In this document: piece after piece, positions 60,276 to 64,000 of the stretch | Numbering within the stretch: the stretch's first letter is position 1 | Layout: each line of letters opens with the position of its first letter | NCBI GenBank assembly: GCA_937928555.1 | Contig: CALFWR010000035.1 | Span: 1 to 64,000 of the forward strand | Source of the DNA: an uncultured Pirellulaceae bacterium | Lineage (GTDB): Bacteria > Planctomycetota > Planctomycetia > Pirellulales > Pirellulaceae | DNA length: 64,000 nucleotides | Direction: 5' to 3' | Translations under genes and position numbers: made by a program | The notes under the pieces: model-generated | Database searches by the model: none | What the model was told of the DNA's origin: nothing | What the model saw: the letters and a program-made list of their open reading frames with translations, nothing else

Positions 60276-61387
60276 TGGTACTCCTCCCGAAAGCGACTTC
60301 TGACGATGTTACCGGTGAAGGTCAGTGCCAGGGTGATCAGGAAAAGAACAGCCGCCACGGCGTACATCGAAAGGTATTCAACGTCGTAGTTGGAAACGTC
60401 GCCAAGTGCCATCTGGACCATCCAGCCGGTCATCGTTTGCATGTCGTTTCGCGGGTCGAGCGAAAGTTGGGGGCGGCTGCCGACCGCCAGGGCGACGATC
60501 ATCGTTTCGCCGACAGCCCTAGAAACGGCTAACAGGAAAGCCGAAATAATACCCGAGAGCGCCGCCGGAACAACGACTTTGGTGGAGACTTCAAACTTCG
60601 TGGCACCCAAACCGTAAGCACCTTCACGAAGCGCCCGCGGAACCGCCTGTAGGGCATCTTCGACCAGTGAACTGACGATCGGCAGGCACAGGATGCCGAC
60701 GGCAATTCCTCCCGCCATCGCGTTGAACGTGCCAAAACCACCGTGAAAAATCTGTAGCGTCGGAGTGATCACCGTCAGGGCAAAGAACCCGTAAACCACT
60801 GTCGGAATTCCAGCGAGCACTTCCAGAGTCGGCTTGATCGTGGCACGGACTCGCGGGCTGGCATATTCGCTCAGGTAGATCGCTGTGATCAGCCCCAACG
60901 GCAACGCGAGGCACATCGCGATGCCGCTGACCATCAGCGTGGCCGAAATCAGAGCCCAGACTCCGAATTCCTTTTCGCTTTCACGACCCAGCAAGGGGTT
61001 CCACTTCGTCCCCGAGATAAAATCAACCACGGTGATTTCGGCCGGCATCATGTGCATGTGACCGCACTCAGGACAAGCCTGTTCGGTTCCGGCTGTGATT
61101 TTGGTTGACGTCCCGACGAAGGCCTTGCAGACCCGGTCGCCGTCTTCTGCGATGACCGCGTCGCAGTAAACGTTGTCGTGTTGAAAGAAACGGGTGGCTT
61201 CGGTGAAGAGCACCGCGACGATGGCGAACGTGGTGAATATCGACAGCGTCGCACAAACCAGCAGCAGAGATTTCACACCCCACTCTTTGATGTACGTTGA
61301 TCGCAAGGAACGAAAGCGGAAATCCGTTTTCCGCTTTGGTGTGCCCTCGGATTCCGTGTCGGATTCAGGCTTGGTCAGTGTTGCCAC
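60272..61387 (-). CDS. pstC: phosphate ABC transporter permease PstC
   Basis: A 371-aa permease. The N-terminal segment LLLVCATLSIFTTFAIVAVLF is followed by an unusual loop with two Cys pairs (CDAVIAEDGDRVCKAF and CPECGH), which looks like a small metal-binding insert. The core has WALISATLMVSGIAMCLALPLGLITAIYLSEY, GIPTVVYGFFALTVITP and the EAA loop DALQAVPRALREGAYGLGATKFEV. It pairs with PstA. The stop overlaps the pstA start. Confidence 0.94.
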   Translation of the reverse strand: MATLTKPESDTESEGTPKRKTDFRFRSLRSTYIKEWGVKSLLLVCATLSIFTTFAIVAVLFTEATRFFQHDNVYCDAVIAEDGDRVCKAFVGTSTKITAGTEQACPECGHMHMMPAEITVVDFISGTKWNPLLGRESEKEFGVWALISATLMVSGIAMCLALPLGLITAIYLSEYASPRVRATIKPTLEVLAGIPTVVYGFFALTVITPTLQIFHGGFGTFNAMAGGIAVGILCLPIVSSLVEDALQAVPRALREGAYGLGATKFEVSTKVVVPAALSGIISAFLLAVSRAVGETMIVALAVGSRPQLSLDPRNDMQTMTGWMVQMALGDVSNYDVEYLSMYAVAAVLFLITLALTFTGNIVRSRFREEYQ

Positions 61388-61391
61388 AAAG

Positions 61392-62459
61392 TTACTTTGT
61401 AAGGTTTCCTGGCGTGTAAACTTCTGTCACAGGTCCCGAACGTTTTTCCATTTTGGCGTCCAGGTAATGGGTTCCCACGTTCGCGTCCAGATAGTTACCG
61501 TACGCCTGAGCGTAAACAGAATCCGGAAGCGCCACGTACTTGACCGCTTTGGCAAACTCACCAGCGTTGGCCAGGTAAAAGTCAACAAACTTCTCAACCT
61601 GAGCTTTGTTGATTGACTTTGAGTTGATGTAGATAAATAACGGACGGCTGAACGGTGCGTACGTTCCGTTTTCGATCGTCTCGTCAGACGGTGCGATTGC
61701 CTTGCCTGTTTTTGGGTTGACGATCTTGACCGCTTTCAGCTTGTCGGTGTTTTGGAAATAGTAAGCCGCTCCAAAGAATCCGATCGAAAACTGGTCGCCA
61801 GCGACTCCGTTGACCAGCACGTCGTCGTTTTCACTGGTCGACATGTCAGCCCGAATGGCACCCTTTTTTCCAGCGATGACTTCCTTGAAGTAATCAAAGG
61901 TTCCCGAATCGGTGCCCGGAGCGTGAATCTTGATCTGCTTGTCAGGCCACTGCGGGTTGACGTCTTTCCAGGTCTTTGCGGCTTTGTCGGCAAGGAAAAT
62001 TGTTTTCAGTTGTTCGACCGTCAACTCGTTAACGAAATCGTTGTCCTTTCGCACGACAACTGTCAGGCCGTCGTACGCCACAGGGATTTCGATGAAGGCA
62101 ACCTTGTTCTCTTTGCAGCCCTTGAGCTCTTTGGATTTAATCGGCCGTGACGCATCGGAAATGTCCGTTTCGCCAACGGTGAAACGCTTGAACCCGCCGC
62201 CGGTTCCCGACTTGCCAACTGTCACGTTGACTTTTGGGTAAATCTTCTTGAACGCAGCAGCGGCCGCTTCGGTGATCGGGTAAACGGTGCTCGAACCGTC
62301 GATGTCGATCTTTCCAGAGAGTTCCGTGTTAGGTTTCACGGCCTTCCAGGTGGCTTTTGCTTCGGTAAGCAAATCCTGATTTGATTCCTGAGCGTTAATC
62401 TCGCTAACGAGCGTCATCAGGAGGAAAAAACCGAGTAAAGAAACACCGAAAGCTTTCAT
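61392..62459 (-). CDS. pstS: phosphate-binding protein PstS
   Basis: A 355-aa protein from MKAFGVSLLGFFLLMTLVSEINAQ, a signal peptide, with GGGACAG just upstream. The binding fold shows GKIDIDGSSTVYPITEAAAAAF, GKSGTGGGFKRF, ETDISDASRPIK and APGTDSGTFDYF, the phosphate-contacting loops of PstS/SphX. It captures phosphate in the periplasm. A Pho box lies about 80 bp upstream. First gene of the pst operon. Confidence 0.95.
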   Translation of the reverse strand: MKAFGVSLLGFFLLMTLVSEINAQESNQDLLTEAKATWKAVKPNTELSGKIDIDGSSTVYPITEAAAAAFKKIYPKVNVTVGKSGTGGGFKRFTVGETDISDASRPIKSKELKGCKENKVAFIEIPVAYDGLTVVVRKDNDFVNELTVEQLKTIFLADKAAKTWKDVNPQWPDKQIKIHAPGTDSGTFDYFKEVIAGKKGAIRADMSTSENDDVLVNGVAGDQFSIGFFGAAYYFQNTDKLKAVKIVNPKTGKAIAPSDETIENGTYAPFSRPLFIYINSKSINKAQVEKFVDFYLANAGEFAKAVKYVALPDSVYAQAYGNYLDANVGTHYLDAKMEKRSGPVTEVYTPGNLTK

Positions 62460-62537
62460 TTTCTGTCCCAGATCCATAAGGGTAACTCAAAAGACTAGCC
62501 AGCCATTGCCGCTGACGCCGGAAGAGTAACCGCAGTT

Positions 62538-62565
62538 TGTTAAGAAATTGTTAAGGATTTGTTAA
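62538..62565 (-). promoter_or_regulatory. Pho box (three TTAACA repeats at 11-bp spacing)
   Basis: On the minus strand, TTAACAAATCC TTAACAATTTC TTAACA: three exact TTAACA words with 11-bp period. PhoB/PhoP proteins bind direct repeats at 11-bp spacing. It lies 79 bp upstream of the pstS ATG and downstream of the phoR stop, so PhoB can switch the pst operon separately from phoR. Confidence 0.85.
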
Positions 62566-62613
62566 CTTCCCTAGAAACTGGGCCGGTGCCCCGGTAGGGC
62601 TAATATTCACGCG

Positions 62614-64000
62614 TTATTGCATGAACTTGGGCAACTTAATCCGGAAAGTCGTCCCTTCGCCGGGTTCACTTTCGAACTCGACATTGCCCCCAAAGGACTG
62701 TGCGAGGTGCTTCACGATCGACAGCCCAAGGCCGGTGCCACCCTTGTCGCGAGAACGGGCTTTGTCAACCCGATAGAAACGCTCGAAGATTCGGGCATGG
62801 TGTTCCGGAGCGATCCCAATTCCGGTGTCGCTGACTTCCAGCACCGCCGAATCATCCAGATAGTAGGCCGCCAAACGGACCACGCCGCCCTCAGCGGTGT
62901 AGCTCAAGGCATTGCTGACGAGATTTCCCAACAGCGTTTGAATGCCTTCGGCGTCGGCCCGGGCTCGCGGGTGATCGTCGCCGGGTTCAAATTTGAGTTC
63001 CACGCTGCCGTTGGCGGCAAGGGTTTGGAACTTGCTGACGCAAAGCTGCGTTTCGCGGTTCAGGTCAACCGATTCGATATCCCAGACGTTGTTGCCCGAT
63101 TCGATACGGGCGATCTGCAGCAAGTCCTGAATCTGCTGGTTCAGAAAGTCAGCCTGTCTTTCGATCTCTTCGACGAATTGCAGGTTCTTTTCTTTGTCGT
63201 TGATCGCACCCATCTTCAACGTTTCTGCATAGGCACGAATCGAGGCCAGCGGAGTTTTCAGTTCGTGCGAGACGTTGGCTGCGAAATCGCGCCGCATCAG
63301 TTCAAGGTTTCGCAGGTCGGTGATGTCGTTGAGCACCACCACGACTCCCGGCGTATCGTCATCTTCGGAGCTTTGCACCGGAAGCACCGAAGCGCGGGCG
63401 CTGATTGTCCGTCGACTGTCTTCGACAGTTGTTTGCAGTTCCGTGGTCGCAAAAGTTCTTTCGTTTTGTGCTTTTAACAGTGCCGCCGCAAGGTTGGGGT
63501 CGCGGACGACTTCGATGAATTTTCTGGTTCGCAGTTCGGTTTCTTCTACGCCAAACATTTTGCAAGCTGCACGGTTGGCGATGCGGACTTCTCCTGATGG
63601 TGAAACCGCAACGACGCCTTCGATCATACTGCTCAACACTGCCTGTAGCCGGTCACGTCCGCGAACGATCCGCTGTTCACGCGTTTCCATTTCGCTCTGC
63701 ATCGTCCGAAACGCGTCCGATAGCGAACGCCACTCATCGTTTCGATTCAGCAGCGACGGAAACGATTCGTAGTCACCCACGCCGATCTTCCGCGCCGCGT
63801 CAGCGAATTGTGACAGCGGCTTCATGCTTTGCGATGCAAAGATCGCCATCAGTAGTCCTGTCAGCAAACCAAGGCCAATCGCGAATATCCAGAAGTATTT
63901 CTGCGCTGCTCGGATTGCAGAACGACTTTCCGATGCTTTGCTGGCGACGCGGACATATCCGCGACCTTCCGGGTGCGCGTCAGAGGTGAGCGGAATGGCC
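62614..64000 (-). CDS. phoR: PhoR-type sensor histidine kinase (5' end outside window)
   Basis: The frame stays open to the window edge, beyond the track's start at 63867: AIPLTSDAHPEGRGYVRVA, then a membrane segment YFWIFAIGLGLLTGLLMAIF. After it come a HAMP-like region, a PAS domain (GVVAVSPSGEVRIANRAACKMFG), the H box FAANVSHELKTPLASIRAYAETLK, N box LVSNALSYTAEGG, and G boxes DTGIGIAPEHHARIFERFYRVDKARSR and GTGLGLSIVKHLAQ. It phosphorylates PhoB under phosphate limitation. The extracytoplasmic sensor part is cut off. Confidence 0.93.
   Translation of the reverse strand, partial: AIPLTSDAHPEGRGYVRVASKASESRSAIRAAQKYFWIFAIGLGLLTGLLMAIFASQSMKPLSQFADAARKIGVGDYESFPSLLNRNDEWRSLSDAFRTMQSEMETREQRIVRGRDRLQAVLSSMIEGVVAVSPSGEVRIANRAACKMFGVEETELRTRKFIEVVRDPNLAAALLKAQNERTFATTELQTTVEDSRRTISARASVLPVQSSEDDDTPGVVVVLNDITDLRNLELMRRDFAANVSHELKTPLASIRAYAETLKMGAINDKEKNLQFVEEIERQADFLNQQIQDLLQIARIESGNNVWDIESVDLNRETQLCVSKFQTLAANGSVELKFEPGDDHPRARADAEGIQTLLGNLVSNALSYTAEGGVVRLAAYYLDDSAVLEVSDTGIGIAPEHHARIFERFYRVDKARSRDKGGTGLGLSIVKHLAQSFGGNVEFESEPGEGTTFRIKLPKFMQ

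Overview
The window looks like chromosome from a planctomycete, most likely a marine Pirellulales-type bacterium of moderate GC (my estimate, low-to-mid 50s percent). The basis is family content: an ECF sigma factor beside a zinc-ribbon Ser/Thr kinase, a giant Gly/Cys-rich secreted protein full of YTV motifs, a PEP-CTERM protein, a Tat-exported Gfo/Idh/MocA oxidoreductase, MoxR/DUF58/BatA-type von Willebrand clusters, PQQ-like propellers, and rsmH standing alone without division genes.

Layout. 1-3.6 kb: a truncated and an intact copy of a membrane protein, two YbjQ-type proteins, rsmH. 3.9-6.9 kb: a large secreted zinc metalloprotease (minus). 7.3-14.5 kb: a vWA / MoxR / DUF58 / BatA-like operon. 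14.6-19.7 kb: small secreted protein, oxidoreductase, kinase and ECF sigma factor. 19.7-21.85 kb: 14 tRNA genes on the minus strand, ending in a 60-bp tandem repeat built from the 3' end of the last tRNA. 22-33 kb: envelope and secreted proteins, including the 1,027-aa YTV protein, an ankyrin protein and an MBL hydrolase. 33.6-36.0 kb: a DsbD homologue whose thioredoxin CxxC reads UxxC through an in-frame TGA followed by a bacterial-SECIS-like hairpin. 36.2-39.8 kb: cytidine deaminase, a decayed ECF sigma gene split by a mobile repeat, a CmoB-like methyltransferase and a Dnmt2-like methyltransferase. 40-46 kb: the imuA-imuB-dnaE2 mutagenesis cassette, whose spacers are almost pure heptanucleotide arrays. 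46.6-56.5 kb: desaturase, MJ0042-type protein, PQQ-like protein, purH, membrane protein, rnc, DAHP synthase, udk. 56.7-64 kb: a complete pst-pho locus (phoR, pstS, pstC, pstA, pstB, phoU, phoB) with a TTAACA direct-repeat Pho box; phoR runs off the window.

A 187-bp non-coding element with inverted ends (CCCGGATTATTCACGA) and 5-bp target duplications occurs seven times at full length and twice in shortened form. It behaves like a MITE and explains two broken genes.

The best candidates for new biology are the selenocysteine DsbD, the heptamer-spaced SOS mutasome operon with its missing imuB start codon, the tRNA-tail repeat array, the MITE family and the bacterial Dnmt2. All calls are by eye from sequence and the supplied ORF track; no database search was run.
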